From assembly GCA_029882915.1 (NCBI GenBank), contig JAOUJZ010000002.1, positions 1 through 64,000 of the forward strand: a DNA stretch of 64,000 nt. The letters run 5' to 3'. The DNA comes from Gammaproteobacteria bacterium. GTDB taxonomy: Bacteria; Pseudomonadota; Gammaproteobacteria; Nitrosococcales; Methylophagaceae. Below the pieces are notes generated by a model that was given only the letters and a program-made list of their open reading frames with translations, had not been told where the DNA came from and made no database searches. Position numbers and translations under genes: made by a program. Below, piece by piece: positions 49,979-60,291 of the stretch. The first letter of the stretch is position 1. Each line of letters opens with the position of its first letter.

Positions 49979-52900
49979 TCACTGAGTGACTGGTTTGACC
50001 ACATTCAATTGTGGGTCATCCCATGGCCCTGTCAAGGTATAGTTGTAGCTAATCAAATTAACAATGTTTTTATCAAATAATCTATCTGCTAATTTATCCA
50101 CCAATAAAATTGCAGTACCCACTCCCAGACCTATAGGTCCGCCTGCTACAGCGCCTGCCACAGGCAAGGATGATGACACATTAGGTGTGACTTTCACCTG
50201 CTGATCATATTGTTGATTTAGCAAATCAACATCGCCTTTCATTTCAATATTTGCTGCAGGCCCTTTCAAGATAAAATTATTTGTTACTGCATGACCATTG
50301 GCCAAATCAAAATTACCCGTGATCGAATCAAAGCTAAATCCTTTACCGAACAGATCACGAAAATCCAATGCCAGACGTCTAGGAATGGAGGCAACACTTA
50401 ATAAACCAAAAACTCGCCCAGCTGCCCCTGGTTCAATATCTTTAAGTTGGCCTTTACCCACATCAAGACTGAGTTCACCTTGAATATTTTCTTTTGTTAC
50501 TTCCAGCGGATTATCTGGCCATGAAAAATCCAATGTCATCGCTACATTTTCTGCATCTATCGCTTGCTGATAACCAAAGTGTGTTAACAATGCGCCCAAA
50601 TCATCACTGTGAACCTTTAACTTAAAATGTGATTGTTGACCTGTAGAAGACTGTCGCCAACTTCCTGCTGGCATTGATGCAGTGTATAACGCTGAATCTA
50701 GACTAGCAGAATCCAGTAACCAGGTGAGTTCTTCCCTGTGAGCACGAACGTGCAACTTACCTAATGCCATTGTATTAATTGTCATTGAACCAATATTCAT
50801 ATCAACGGCCGGCCATAGGCTTGCTACAGAAGGTTCAGAGTCCATTTTTTCTGTATCAGATTCAGGCAATAATAACTGAACTTTATCCAGATCAATTTTT
50901 AATGTGGTTTCGTTATTAAAACTGTCTGGGATATAGATAGAGCCCTTTGTCTGATCGCTGTGTATAGTAGTTCGCCAGCCTTGCGCATCTTTTTGCGCCG
51001 ATACATTCAAAGCCGTTAACTGCTGATTAAAGCCTGTTAATTTTCCTATCGTTACTGAAACATCATCAATACTTCCTGCCACTTGATTAGTGGCTGATTT
51101 TTGCTGTGATGACCATGCTAACCAATCATCAATCGATAGCTGCGCTAATTGGCCTCGCACTCTTATACCGTGATTTGGTAACTTCGCTTCCCCTGATCCA
51201 AAGCGTAGTTCGCCACGCCAGTTTTCATTAACCGGCATCACCACAGCATTCCATAGTTCGCCATATTTAAATGCATAACTCCAGGCTTCACCCGTGTGTT
51301 TAATAGTGGCTGTAAATTGACTTTTTTTGTCGTGTGCCTTTGTGAAAGGTTCTGGAAGAGCAAGATTAAGCCCAAAAAGATCAGATGATATTGTGGTGTC
51401 TACATAAAACTCACCTATTTCTTTTTCTGAAATAGACACATTGAGCTGATAGGGTGTTTGGCCTGAAATGTACTCGGGTATTTTATTGGGCCAAACGGCA
51501 TTGATCTGTGTCGTTGAAAACTCTCCTTCCATTGACGCAACGGTCACATCCCCATGGGGCTTCACATTAATCGTTACTGGCGTAGCTAAGAACTGTGCCT
51601 GTATATCACTGGCAGTCACGCCACGGTTAGTGAATTGTAAAAGCCCGTTTATTTGCTTCAAACCTATATCAGGTATTGACTCTTTAAAAATCTGGCTATC
51701 TACCAAACTGATTTGCCCTGATACCTCGGTAGCATCAATGTCAGTCAACGGCAGTGTCAGATTGAGAATAATGTCACTTTTACCCCCTCCTTTTACCGCT
51801 TTAACTACATTGCCAAAACGCTGTTTCAATGGACTGGTTTGCAAGAACTGCAAAGCGACATCAGTAGTTCCGTTCAAAGCGCCCTCAACACGTAAAACAG
51901 GTTTCGGGTTGACCAAATCGGTAATAGTTGTTGTCACCTCAGCAAAGCCAAAGTCGGCTATTTTTCCGTGCTGGCTTTTAATAATCAGATCATTGCCTGT
52001 TCCTGTGATAGAGCCGTTTACACCAAATAAATCAGGCCAGTCTGGTGCATAATGTAATTGTACATTCTCAACCTGTAAGGCCATCTTGAAATGTCCTTTT
52101 TCTGGTGAACTTTCAAACGGGAAATCTGCAAGATCTCCTTTCAACTCAATAATACCATCCACTATCTTTCCTGCCACAAAGGCCTTGTTTGACCATGCTT
52201 TAAACGCATCACTCAACAGATTTTGTGGCACATAGGACTTCCAATTACTGGCAACGACCTCTTCCAGTGCCAATGTCAGATCGGTGACTGTTTTCCCATT
52301 TTTGTTCTGAATAACGTTGCCATCCAACTGCAATGCTAAGTCGTCATTCCAAAGTCGTAATTCATCACTATCAACTACCCATGATTGCTCATTTCTCTGT
52401 AGCTTTAGTGTGCCGGATACCGAATCAAAAAATACTGCATCTTCAAGCCAGATTTCTGGATACAAGGTCATCTGATGACTATTCAGGTTCATTCGACCGC
52501 TATTATTTTCCCAGTTCACAGTTACTGACAGTCCAGTCACTCCAGGATAATTCTTCCATGGTAGCAGTGCTCCATCACTCAAACTGAATGCCAGTCCCTC
52601 TATACCCTCCTCAGGTGAAAAACGAAGATTAAACAATTCTAAATCACCGGCAGGTTGTTGCTGGCGTAGTATTTCTGGTGAATATTCTGACAAGGAAGCA
52701 ATAGCCGACAGATCACTCAATCGCAAATACTTTCCTGCCAGCAACCATGAATTATCAGCCTGTTTGTTAATAGTGAAAGAAGTTTGCGGCCAGATATCAC
52801 CATTCATATGTAACTGTATGTCATGTCCAGTCAACTGCCACGTTTGTCCTTGTTGCTGCCAGTCAAATTGCCCTATTAATCGCTCTATCGATACTGGTGG

Positions 52901-53788
52901 ATGAACAATATCCTGTTGTTTACTCATTAATTTGGATTGCGATAAATCCAGTTCAGCCTTAACCGAATCTATTCGATAACCAACTCCATTTGCTGACAAA
53001 TTTGCATCAACGTTCCCTCGTTGTATGGCAACATCTTGCCAGACCAGATGTGAAGTCAGAGGCTCTAACTTCAAGCCTTCAATCACGGCACGCCATTGCC
53101 ACTGACTCATCTGAACATTGTCGTTATCAACGGTTGCCTCTCCAGTAAACTGGGCTTTTTGCCCTAAAGACTGGGGTAAACGAACTTGGCCAGTCATCGT
53201 CCACTGGGAAGATCGATGAGTGATTATCACGGAGTCTAATTCATACCGTCCCGCCAAAGAACGATCTTTCTGGTCGCTATAATCTACTCTAATATCCTTC
53301 AAGTGAAAGCGATTGAGTATGGCCGTCCACGCCAGCCAATCAACAACTTCTGATGACTGCGTCTGTATATCGAGCCCCTGAAGTTGAAGCTGGCCAAACT
53401 GATCGCGCATAACAGCAATATGCAAACCATTTAATGTAATGTCATTGAGCACTAACTGACTTTGTTGAACACTGGCGATCGTATCCAGACCCAGATAAAG
53501 AGTATCGAGACTCAATAGTTGTGCTCGTTTATCTTTTCTTAGAACGGTGACAGCTTCAAGTTGTAACTCGGGAATAAGGCCTGTCCAATGCAAACCCACT
53601 GTCCCTATTTCAACGGGATAGCCCGTTTTATTGCTCACCCAGTGAGCAATCTCAGCTTGTCGTTGCTCAACTGCATGTGACAACCAATAGACTGTACCAA
53701 CAAAGAGCATCAGCATTGTCGCTATAAGGATGAGTATATAAGCCAGTTGTTTACTGGCCAAATGTAGATAATGCCGCGTGATCGACAT
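49979..53788 (-). CDS. yhdP: AsmA-like intermembrane lipid transport protein YhdP
   Basis: 1269 residues, the expected giant size. One N-terminal membrane helix (about 12-34) is followed by a long repeat-rich beta structure expected to form a hydrophobic groove across the periplasm. The conserved C-terminal AsmA-type part (about 1130-1240) includes PGAAGRVFGLLSVASIPRRL, LDFRDLFGKGFSFDSI and GPIGLGVGTAILLV. In E. coli YhdP, with TamB and YdbH, moves phospholipids to the outer membrane. It starts 3 nt after rng and belongs to the maf-rng-yhdP-tldD cluster. Confidence 0.95.
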   Translation of the reverse strand: MSITRHYLHLASKQLAYILILIATMLMLFVGTVYWLSHAVEQRQAEIAHWVSNKTGYPVEIGTVGLHWTGLIPELQLEAVTVLRKDKRAQLLSLDTLYLGLDTIASVQQSQLVLNDITLNGLHIAVMRDQFGQLQLQGLDIQTQSSEVVDWLAWTAILNRFHLKDIRVDYSDQKDRSLAGRYELDSVIITHRSSQWTMTGQVRLPQSLGQKAQFTGEATVDNDNVQMSQWQWRAVIEGLKLEPLTSHLVWQDVAIQRGNVDANLSANGVGYRIDSVKAELDLSQSKLMSKQQDIVHPPVSIERLIGQFDWQQQGQTWQLTGHDIQLHMNGDIWPQTSFTINKQADNSWLLAGKYLRLSDLSAIASLSEYSPEILRQQQPAGDLELFNLRFSPEEGIEGLAFSLSDGALLPWKNYPGVTGLSVTVNWENNSGRMNLNSHQMTLYPEIWLEDAVFFDSVSGTLKLQRNEQSWVVDSDELRLWNDDLALQLDGNVIQNKNGKTVTDLTLALEEVVASNWKSYVPQNLLSDAFKAWSNKAFVAGKIVDGIIELKGDLADFPFESSPEKGHFKMALQVENVQLHYAPDWPDLFGVNGSITGTGNDLIIKSQHGKIADFGFAEVTTTITDLVNPKPVLRVEGALNGTTDVALQFLQTSPLKQRFGNVVKAVKGGGKSDIILNLTLPLTDIDATEVSGQISLVDSQIFKESIPDIGLKQINGLLQFTNRGVTASDIQAQFLATPVTINVKPHGDVTVASMEGEFSTTQINAVWPNKIPEYISGQTPYQLNVSISEKEIGEFYVDTTISSDLFGLNLALPEPFTKAHDKKSQFTATIKHTGEAWSYAFKYGELWNAVVMPVNENWRGELRFGSGEAKLPNHGIRVRGQLAQLSIDDWLAWSSQQKSATNQVAGSIDDVSVTIGKLTGFNQQLTALNVSAQKDAQGWRTTIHSDQTKGSIYIPDSFNNETTLKIDLDKVQLLLPESDTEKMDSEPSVASLWPAVDMNIGSMTINTMALGKLHVRAHREELTWLLDSASLDSALYTASMPAGSWRQSSTGQQSHFKLKVHSDDLGALLTHFGYQQAIDAENVAMTLDFSWPDNPLEVTKENIQGELSLDVGKGQLKDIEPGAAGRVFGLLSVASIPRRLALDFRDLFGKGFSFDSITGNFDLANGHAVTNNFILKGPAANIEMKGDVDLLNQQYDQQVKVTPNVSSSLPVAGAVAGGPIGLGVGTAILLVDKLADRLFDKNIVNLISYNYTLTGPWDDPQLNVVKPVTQ

Positions 53789-53791
53789 GGT

Positions 53792-55264
53792 TTACATCAA
53801 CACCACATTAAACTGTTCGCGATTATATTGAGTCTCTGTCTGAAACAAAATTGGCTTACCAATAAACTGTTCTAGTTCTGCAATATTGGTGGAATCTTCA
53901 TCGTTAAGTCTATCAATAACATCTTGTGATGCCAGCACCAGAAACTGTGTGGTTTCAAACTGTTTGGCTTCCCGCATTATTTCACGAAATATTTCATAAC
54001 ACACTGATTCGACATTCTTGGTATAACCCTTTCCTTCACAGCATGGACATGGCTCACACAAAATGTGTCCTAGACTTTCTCTAGTTCTTTTCCGAGTCAT
54101 TTCAACTAGACCAAGCTCAGAAACACCACAAATATTATGACGGGCTCTATCTGATGACATTGCCTTTTCTAAGGTGCGAATCACCTGCTCACGATGTTCC
54201 ACTTCTTCCATATCAATGAAGTCGAGAATGATAATACCACCAAGATTTCGCACACGTAATTGTCGAGCAATGGCTTGAGCTGCTTCAAGATTAGTTTTGA
54301 AAATAGTTTCTTCAAGGTTTTTATGGCCTACAAACCCCCCGGTATTCACATCAACTGTGGTCATGGCTTCAGTCTGATCAAAAATCAAATAGCCGCCCGA
54401 TTTAAGGGAGACTTTTCGCTCGAGTGCTTTATTAATTTCATCTTCAACACTAAACAAATCAAATAAGGGCCGGTCACCTTTGTAATGCTCTAAACGTGAA
54501 GCACATTCAGGCATAAAACCTTCAGAGAAACTCACCGCTTTAGCAAAGGTTTCCCCCGAATCAATTCTGATCCGTTCAATGTCTGGGGAAAACAAATCAC
54601 GCAATGCTCGCAGAGCCAATGGTAGATCTTCATGCAAAGGTTCGCCACAGTGTATTGATGACTTTCTTTCATTCAACTTACCCCAGAGTCGATGCAGAAA
54701 TTGCAAGTCTGCTAACAGCTCTATTTCTGTCACTCCTTCAGCAGCTGTACGTAAAATATAGCCACTCGCACCCTGCTCAAGCTGTGAAATCAAACAGCTT
54801 TTCAATCGTTCACGCTCATTTTCATCTTCAATTTTCAGTGATACGCCTATACCCTGAGTATCTGGCATATAGACCAAATAACGCGATGAAACTGACAGTT
54901 GTGTTGTTAATCGGGCTCCCTTGCTGCCTAGCGGATCTTTAATGACCTGTACAAGTATTTCCTGACCTTCACGTAATAACGATGTGATGGGTGGAACTTC
55001 AGTCTTGCTTTCCTGCAAATCACCTGTTTGACCTTTAGGCATAGAGATATCTGAGGCATGCAAAAATGCAGCACGTGCCAAACCGATTTCAACAAACGCT
55101 GCTTGCATACCAGGCAAAACCCGACACACTTTACCTTTATATATATTGCCTACTAAGCCACGAGCGTCAGCGCGTTCAATATAAATTTCCTGCAACACAC
55201 CATTGTCAACCACTGCAGCCCGCGTTTCGCTGGGTGTTACATTAATTAAAATTTCGCTACTCAT
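53792..55264 (-). CDS. rng: Ribonuclease G
   Basis: 490 residues. It has an N-terminal S1 domain (about 35-125; VGNIYKGKVCRVLPGMQAAFVEIG), the catalytic DNase I-like part with the two metal-binding Asp residues (TTVDVNTGGFVG and IILDFIDME), and the zinc-link CEPCPCCEGKG. It lacks the long C-terminal scaffold of RNase E, so it is RNase G. It processes the 5' end of 16S rRNA and degrades some mRNAs. It lies between maf (5 nt) and yhdP (3 nt). Confidence 0.96.
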   Translation of the reverse strand: MSSEILINVTPSETRAAVVDNGVLQEIYIERADARGLVGNIYKGKVCRVLPGMQAAFVEIGLARAAFLHASDISMPKGQTGDLQESKTEVPPITSLLREGQEILVQVIKDPLGSKGARLTTQLSVSSRYLVYMPDTQGIGVSLKIEDENERERLKSCLISQLEQGASGYILRTAAEGVTEIELLADLQFLHRLWGKLNERKSSIHCGEPLHEDLPLALRALRDLFSPDIERIRIDSGETFAKAVSFSEGFMPECASRLEHYKGDRPLFDLFSVEDEINKALERKVSLKSGGYLIFDQTEAMTTVDVNTGGFVGHKNLEETIFKTNLEAAQAIARQLRVRNLGGIIILDFIDMEEVEHREQVIRTLEKAMSSDRARHNICGVSELGLVEMTRKRTRESLGHILCEPCPCCEGKGYTKNVESVCYEIFREIMREAKQFETTQFLVLASQDVIDRLNDEDSTNIAELEQFIGKPILFQTETQYNREQFNVVLM

Positions 55265-55269
55265 TGTTA

Positions 55270-55845
55270 TTATCCAATTATTTGTTTTAATAACGCGCCT
55301 GTTTCTCTGAGCGGTAGTCCCATAATGCCAGAATAACTGCCTTCTATCTGTTCAATAAACAAAGCTGCTAAGCCTTGGACGGCATAACTGCCTGCTTTGT
55401 CGATACCTTCATTTGTTGCCAAATACCAATCTATCTCGGAATCAGTCATTGAGGCAAATGTGACTGCACTGGTACTTAACTCGCATAATACCTGTTCACC
55501 AGTCACCACTGCGACTGCAGTCATTACTTGGTGGTGATGACCTGATAAACATTGCAGCATGACCCGTGCATCCTGCTTGTCGATGGGCTTACCAAAAACC
55601 TCATCCCCCATAACGACTGATGTATCTGCACCTAACACCGGCATTTTGTCCTGTTCCGTTAAACTCTCCCAACCTGCCTGAGCTTTGGCAATGGCCACTC
55701 GTTTTACATAATCACTGGGGGATTCCTGGTCAAGGCGGTGCTCATCCACATCAACTGTCAAAACGGTAAAAGTGACTCCAATCTGAGTCAATAATTCACG
55801 TCTTCGCGGTGAACTCGAGGCTAAATAAACAGGAGGAAAAGTCAT
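55270..55845 (-). CDS. maf: Nucleoside triphosphate pyrophosphatase (Maf/YhdE type)
   Basis: 191 residues from the ATG at 55845 (MTFPPVYLASSSPRRRELL), which overlaps the rlmH stop (ATGA); the longer open frame is not needed. Signatures are ASSSPRR near the N-terminus, VLGADTSVVMGDEVFGKP and the C-terminal SGIMGLPL. The position before rng, as in E. coli yhdE-rng-yhdP-tldD, supports the YhdE type that hydrolyses dTTP/UTP and modified nucleotides. Confidence 0.93.
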   Translation of the reverse strand: MTFPPVYLASSSPRRRELLTQIGVTFTVLTVDVDEHRLDQESPSDYVKRVAIAKAQAGWESLTEQDKMPVLGADTSVVMGDEVFGKPIDKQDARVMLQCLSGHHHQVMTAVAVVTGEQVLCELSTSAVTFASMTDSEIDWYLATNEGIDKAGSYAVQGLAALFIEQIEGSYSGIMGLPLRETGALLKQIIG

Positions 55846-56312
55846 GATCGATGATAAGGGTGATTTTGCAACACGGTCCATGCACGATAGAGCTGCTCAG
55901 CCATCACGATACGTACCAATGGGTGTGGCAACGTTAAGGGTGATAATGACCAGCGCTGATTGGCACGCTGGAGACAGTCGTTAGTTAATCCATCTGGTCC
56001 ACCAATAATCAGTGACACATCTCGACCATCTTCCTGCCATTTTTTTAGCTGCTCAGCAAGTTGTTCGGTAGTCCAGGATTGTCCTTTTACATCCAAAGCA
56101 ACAACATGGTGATTGTGTGGAATAGTAGCAAGTATCCGTTCCCCTTCTTCTCGCATCCATTGTAATGCACTGCCACTTTTCCCCCGTTTCGCAGGGGGTA
56201 TTTCATGTAAATGCAAACTGCATTCTCGTGGAAGCCGTTTTGCATATTCCTGATAGCCATCAGTCACCCATTCTGGCATTCTGGTGCCAACAGCCAGCAG
56301 GTTTAATTTCAT
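55842..56312 (-). CDS. rlmH: 23S rRNA pseudouridine-1915 N3-methyltransferase RlmH
   Basis: 156 residues, SPOUT fold. AdoMet-binding motifs LIIGGPDGL (about 103) and LVRIVMAEQLYRAWTVLQNHPYH at the C-terminus are those of RlmH. It methylates pseudouridine 1915 on assembled 70S ribosomes. Its start overlaps the rsfS stop (ATGA), and its own stop overlaps maf. Confidence 0.97.
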   Translation of the reverse strand: MKLNLLAVGTRMPEWVTDGYQEYAKRLPRECSLHLHEIPPAKRGKSGSALQWMREEGERILATIPHNHHVVALDVKGQSWTTEQLAEQLKKWQEDGRDVSLIIGGPDGLTNDCLQRANQRWSLSPLTLPHPLVRIVMAEQLYRAWTVLQNHPYHRS

Positions 56313-56677
56313 TCGTTTTCAGCCGCTACCGCCTGTTCTGATGTTTCTGCTGTGTCTGGTACACTCCACAACTTTTCCAGATTGTAAGTGGTACGAATTT
56401 GTGGCGTCATAATATGGACAATGACATCACCTAGATCGACTAAAGCCCATTCTCCAACATCCTCACCTTCAACACCCAACGGTTGAACGCCGGCTGCTTT
56501 TGCCTGCATAGCGACTTCATTGGCTAATGCTTTTACCTGACGTGTCGATTTACCGGTTGAGATAATCATAAAGTCTGTAACGTCTGTCATGGCTGTTACA
56601 TCCAGTATCTTGATATCTTCAGCCTTAATATCTTCCAGTGCATCTATCACCAGTAGTTTCAATTGTTCAGCCTGCAT
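56309..56677 (-). CDS. rsfS: Ribosomal silencing factor RsfS
   Basis: 122 residues from the ATG at 56677 (MQAEQLKLLVIDALEDIKAEDI), with GGAG 6 nt upstream; another ATG at 56689 is in frame. Motifs are TDVTDFMIISTGKSTRQVKALANEV and GEDVGEWALVDLGDVIVHIM, typical of the RsfS/Iojap family. It binds L14 and blocks subunit joining in starvation. It precedes rlmH in the conserved nadD-rsfS-rlmH order. Confidence 0.95.
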   Translation of the reverse strand: MQAEQLKLLVIDALEDIKAEDIKILDVTAMTDVTDFMIISTGKSTRQVKALANEVAMQAKAAGVQPLGVEGEDVGEWALVDLGDVIVHIMTPQIRTTYNLEKLWSVPDTAETSEQAVAAENE

Positions 56678-56750
56678 AGGGCTCTCCATTAACTATATAA
56701 TCGTGATAGTTTACATTATCGGCCGTTATAGGGTGAAGTTTGGCTGCTTG

Positions 56751-57333
56751 TTATTTAACGTCACTAGGTAACCACTCTGATGTTTTACCTGTCAGATAAT
56801 AAGCCGTTAAGCCTATCCATTCACGCCAGGCTGGTTCCAGCACTTCAATATGTTCATAAGCATTAAAGTCCCATTGACGAAAATGTGACTTGCTACTGCG
56901 ATAATCAACAGGGTATGGAATCACATCAATTCTTTGTTTGCGGGCAACATCTACCGCTCTCGGCATGTGAAAATCTGAGGTTACAAGCAGATGATTACCT
57001 TTCAACTTCGGCAGTATAGATTTCATCAATAAAAAGTTTTCATAGGTATTTCTGGACTGAGACTCTATGATTATCCGATCATTTCTTACATTAATGGCTG
57101 ACAGTAAAGTACGAGCAAAATGACCATTCGGGTCTACCTTTAATCGCAGAAAATCACTGCCTCCAGAAAAAATAACCGGCACATCTGGATACTGTCTTTG
57201 CCAGTATTGAAAAACTTACGATCGCTGTTGGGAAAAGTAGTATCGTTGCCAATACCATCAACAATATAACCAAATTAACGGGGCTTAACAGTCCCCATGC
57301 TAGCTTTGACAGAATAAAAAACAGGTTATCCAT
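56751..57333 (-). pseudogene. Broken ydcF/elyC-type (DUF218) gene with an internal deletion
   Basis: Two pieces in different frames. From ATG 57333, 3 nt after the nadD stop, the reading begins MDNLFFILSKLAWGLLSP, the usual start of inner-membrane ElyC/YdcF proteins with a first membrane helix, but it ends after 59 codons at 57154. The DUF218 part runs in another frame, open between a stop at 57216-57218 and its end at 56751. It includes QYPDVPVIFSGGSDF, SQSRNTYENFL and LLVTSDFHMPRAVDVA. Together they span about 194 codons where intact relatives have about 250, and the segment with the second helix and the DGIIVLGG-type strand is missing. So an internal deletion with frameshift is likely; a start inside could still give a soluble fragment. 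Confidence 0.8.
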
Positions 57334-57336
57334 CGC

Positions 57337-57975
57337 CTACGGATTATTCTGATATAAACCGATTTGTTCGATGTATTGAGCCACTGCATCTGGCAATAAA
57401 AACTGTGGGCTCAACCCTTGGGCAATTGTTAACCGAATGTGTGTTGCTGATATTGCTAATTGGGTAACCTCTAATGGCCAGATCTTGCCCGCTAGAAAAG
57501 AACGATCGTCCTGGCTAGCCAGATGCTGTTGATACCAACTATCCAGATCTAAGGACATGGACATGGATTCACCCGGACGCTGCATGACCACAATGTGCGC
57601 CAAAGTGATTAAACGCTGCCATTGATGCCAGGTTTGAATATCCAAAAACGCATCCATTCCAATCAACAAAAATAATGGGGTTTCAGGAAACTCCTGCCGC
57701 AAACTTAATAAAGTATCAACAGTATAAGATTCACCTTGGCGATGAAGTTCACGATCGTCAACAACAAAGTGCTCAGTATTTTTTATTGCCAAATGCAACA
57801 TCGCCAACCGTTGTTCCGGAGAGGCTTCTGGTTGAGTTCGATGAGGCGGGCGAGCACTGGGAATTAAACGAATGTTAGCCAATCCAAGTTGTTCCGCCAC
57901 ATCTAATGCAGGTCTTAAATGTCCAAAATGAATGGGATCAAATGTCCCACCCAGAATTCCTATGGGCTCTGTCAC
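57337..57975 (-). CDS. nadD: Nicotinate-nucleotide adenylyltransferase
   Basis: 212 residues from a GTG at 57975 (VTEPIGILGGTFDPIHFGHLR); the open frame extends to 58011, but family starts match the GTG. Adenylyltransferase motif GGTFDPIHFGHLR and the C-terminal ISATHIR are intact. It forms deamido-NAD from nicotinate mononucleotide, the step before NadE, which is encoded at 3.4 kb. It starts 5 nt after proA. The remains of the DUF218 gene follow. Confidence 0.94.
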   Translation of the reverse strand: MTEPIGILGGTFDPIHFGHLRPALDVAEQLGLANIRLIPSARPPHRTQPEASPEQRLAMLHLAIKNTEHFVVDDRELHRQGESYTVDTLLSLRQEFPETPLFLLIGMDAFLDIQTWHQWQRLITLAHIVVMQRPGESMSMSLDLDSWYQQHLASQDDRSFLAGKIWPLEVTQLAISATHIRLTIAQGLSPQFLLPDAVAQYIEQIGLYQNNP

Positions 57976-57979
57976 ATGA

Positions 57980-59236
57980 TTATTCGCGGATCTGTCCACT
58001 ACCCAATACAATCCATTTTTGAGAAGTGAGTCCTTCTAACCCAACTGGACCCCGAGCATGAATTTTATCGGTCGAAATACCTATTTCGGCACCCAGACCA
58101 TATTCAAATCCATCCGCAAATCGGGTTGATGCATTCACCATAACCGAACTGGAATCTACTTCTGCAAGAAAACGACGGGCACGAGCATAATCTTCAGTCA
58201 CTATAGTTTCAGTGTGACCTGAACTATGTTGGTGAATATGATCCATTGCTGCGTCAATGCCATCAACAACCCGAATCGACAAAATGGGTGCCAAATATTC
58301 GGTATCCCAGTCTTGCTCTGTTGCCGAAATGACATCTTTCAATATTGCTCGAGTACGTTCACAACCTCGCAGCTCAACCGATTCGGTAGCATAACGGGCT
58401 GCTAATCGTGGCAGGATCTGCTCTGCAATAGCACTATCTACCAATAGTGTTTCCATCGCATTACACACTCCATAACGATGACATTTAGCATTAAAGGCAA
58501 TGTCTTCTGCCATATCCAAATCTGCACCGGCATCAATATAAACGTGACAAATACCATCCAGATGTTTAATCACTGGCACACGAGCGTCATTACTAATGCG
58601 TTCAATCAAACCTTTGCCACCACGAGGTACAATCACATCGACATACTCTGGCATGGTGATCAATTGCCCAACCGCTTCACGATCAGTTGTCTCCACTACT
58701 TGAACCGCTGTTGATGGTAGGCCAGCCAGATCCAGACCTCGGTGTATACAGGCCGCGATCGCTTGATTGGAATGAATCGCCTCGCTTCCGCCACGTAAAA
58801 TAGTAGCGTTGCCCGATTTTAAACATAACGCCGCTGCATCGGCAGTCACGTTAGGACGAGATTCATAAATAATCCCAATCACGCCCAAAGGCACGCGCAT
58901 CTGCCCTAATTGAATACCAGAAGGCCTGAAATTCATATTGCTGATTTCACCTACTGGATCTGGCAATGCGGCAATTTGTTCAAGCCCTTCGGCCATACCT
59001 TCGATGCGAGCATCAGTTAATTCCAGTCGATCCAATAATGCCGCATCTAACCCCTTTCCCTTGCCAGCTTTTAAATCCAGTGCATTCTGTTGTTTTAAAA
59101 TATCTGCTGCAGATCGAAGCTCAGTGGCAATGATCTGTAAGCCATGATTTTTTGCATCTGTACTGGCACGAGACAAAGCACGGCTAGCTATTCTGGCCTG
59201 TTGCCCTAAAGTCTGCATATATTGCTTCACGTCCAA
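57980..59236 (-). CDS. proA: Gamma-glutamyl phosphate reductase
   Basis: 418 residues. The start is a TTG at 59236 with AAGGAG 7 nt upstream, giving the family-like [21 protein letters not shown]. The aldehyde dehydrogenase fold is shown by [27 protein letters not shown] (about 108) and the active-site Cys in [16 protein letters not shown]. It reduces glutamyl phosphate to the semialdehyde for proline synthesis. proB is not here. holA precedes it by 11 nt. Confidence 0.95.
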   Translation of the reverse strand: MDVKQYMQTLGQQARIASRALSRASTDAKNHGLQIIATELRSAADILKQQNALDLKAGKGKGLDAALLDRLELTDARIEGMAEGLEQIAALPDPVGEISNMNFRPSGIQLGQMRVPLGVIGIIYESRPNVTADAAALCLKSGNATILRGGSEAIHSNQAIAACIHRGLDLAGLPSTAVQVVETTDREAVGQLITMPEYVDVIVPRGGKGLIERISNDARVPVIKHLDGICHVYIDAGADLDMAEDIAFNAKCHRYGVCNAMETLLVDSAIAEQILPRLAARYATESVELRGCERTRAILKDVISATEQDWDTEYLAPILSIRVVDGIDAAMDHIHQHSSGHTETIVTEDYARARRFLAEVDSSSVMVNASTRFADGFEYGLGAEIGISTDKIHARGPVGLEGLTSQKWIVLGSGQIRE

Positions 59237-59247
59237 AGCAACTCTCC

Positions 59248-60282
59248 TTAATTGATTGTATTATTAATTACTCTGATGCCCGCTACCTGCATACATAAGG
59301 CTTCCAGTAATGACCAAGGACAATCTGCCAGAATACCTTTAGCTGCTTGATCAATTCGAGCCATCTGCTGCAAAAAAGACTGCCACTGTGAATGCTCATG
59401 TCGCGTTAAGGCCTGACGCATCATTGGTCGGCTTTTTTCCCATACAGGTGGTTTTTGTGAAGCAAAAACCTGTTCCAGCCTTGCTCCCTGGTCCAACTGC
59501 ATCGCCATATCAATGGCACGATGTAAAGACCATGACACCGCCGAAAATACAGACATGATATCCAGACCTTCCGCACGTAAACGGGCAATCATACGGGGTA
59601 CCTTTGACTGCTGACCTGAAAACACTGTATCCATTAAACCAAACGATTCATAACGGGCGTTATCCGCCACCGATTCTAATACTGTTTGTTCATCAACCTC
59701 ACCTATTGGACACAGCAAGTGCAACTTCTCAATTTCCTGGGCGGCAGCAAATAAATTACCTTCAACACGTTCGGCAATGAGTTCAGCAACCTTTTGGTTT
59801 GATTGCAAACCACGCTGTTGCATACGTTGTAAAATCCAACGCGGTAAATTGGCTAAATCAACTGGCCAAACAGGAATGGTTGCGCCAATGTTATCCAATA
59901 AGGTAAACCATTTACTCTTTTGAGATCGCGCATCAATTTTGCCACTAATGATTAGCAGGGTTGTATCAGGAGGTGGATTTTCAGCATAGCGTCGTAATGC
60001 TTCACCACCTTCTTTCCCTGGCGAACCTGATGGCAAACGTAATTCCAATAACCGTTGACTTGAGAATAGTGACATTGTCTGTTCTTGCCACTGTATGGTT
60101 GACCAGTCAAATCGACCTTCCACATGCCATACCTGACGGTCACTTGCACCTTGTTGTCTTGCCTGCTGTCGAATCAGATCACTGCTTTCTTCTACCAGCA
60201 TTTGTTCATCACCAAATACCAGATAGACAGGCAATAAGCCTTGTTGTATATGCCCCGTTATTTGCTCAGCTCGAAGGCGCAT
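59248..60282 (-). CDS. holA: DNA polymerase III subunit delta
   Basis: 344 residues, AAA+-like clamp-loader fold without a functional P-loop. Early motif [21 protein letters not shown] and the middle [13 protein letters not shown] and [17 protein letters not shown] are HolA family features. It opens the beta clamp within the tau/gamma complex. lptE-holA is a conserved pair; 9 nt separate them. Confidence 0.95.
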   Translation of the reverse strand: MRLRAEQITGHIQQGLLPVYLVFGDEQMLVEESSDLIRQQARQQGASDRQVWHVEGRFDWSTIQWQEQTMSLFSSQRLLELRLPSGSPGKEGGEALRRYAENPPPDTTLLIISGKIDARSQKSKWFTLLDNIGATIPVWPVDLANLPRWILQRMQQRGLQSNQKVAELIAERVEGNLFAAAQEIEKLHLLCPIGEVDEQTVLESVADNARYESFGLMDTVFSGQQSKVPRMIARLRAEGLDIMSVFSAVSWSLHRAIDMAMQLDQGARLEQVFASQKPPVWEKSRPMMRQALTRHEHSQWQSFLQQMARIDQAAKGILADCPWSLLEALCMQVAGIRVINNTIN

Positions 60283-60291
60283 TATTGACGA

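Noticed and set aside
51468-52052. Plus-strand ORF of 194 codons opposite yhdP
   Set aside because: Antisense to a well-supported giant gene, with no ribosome site or recognisable domain.
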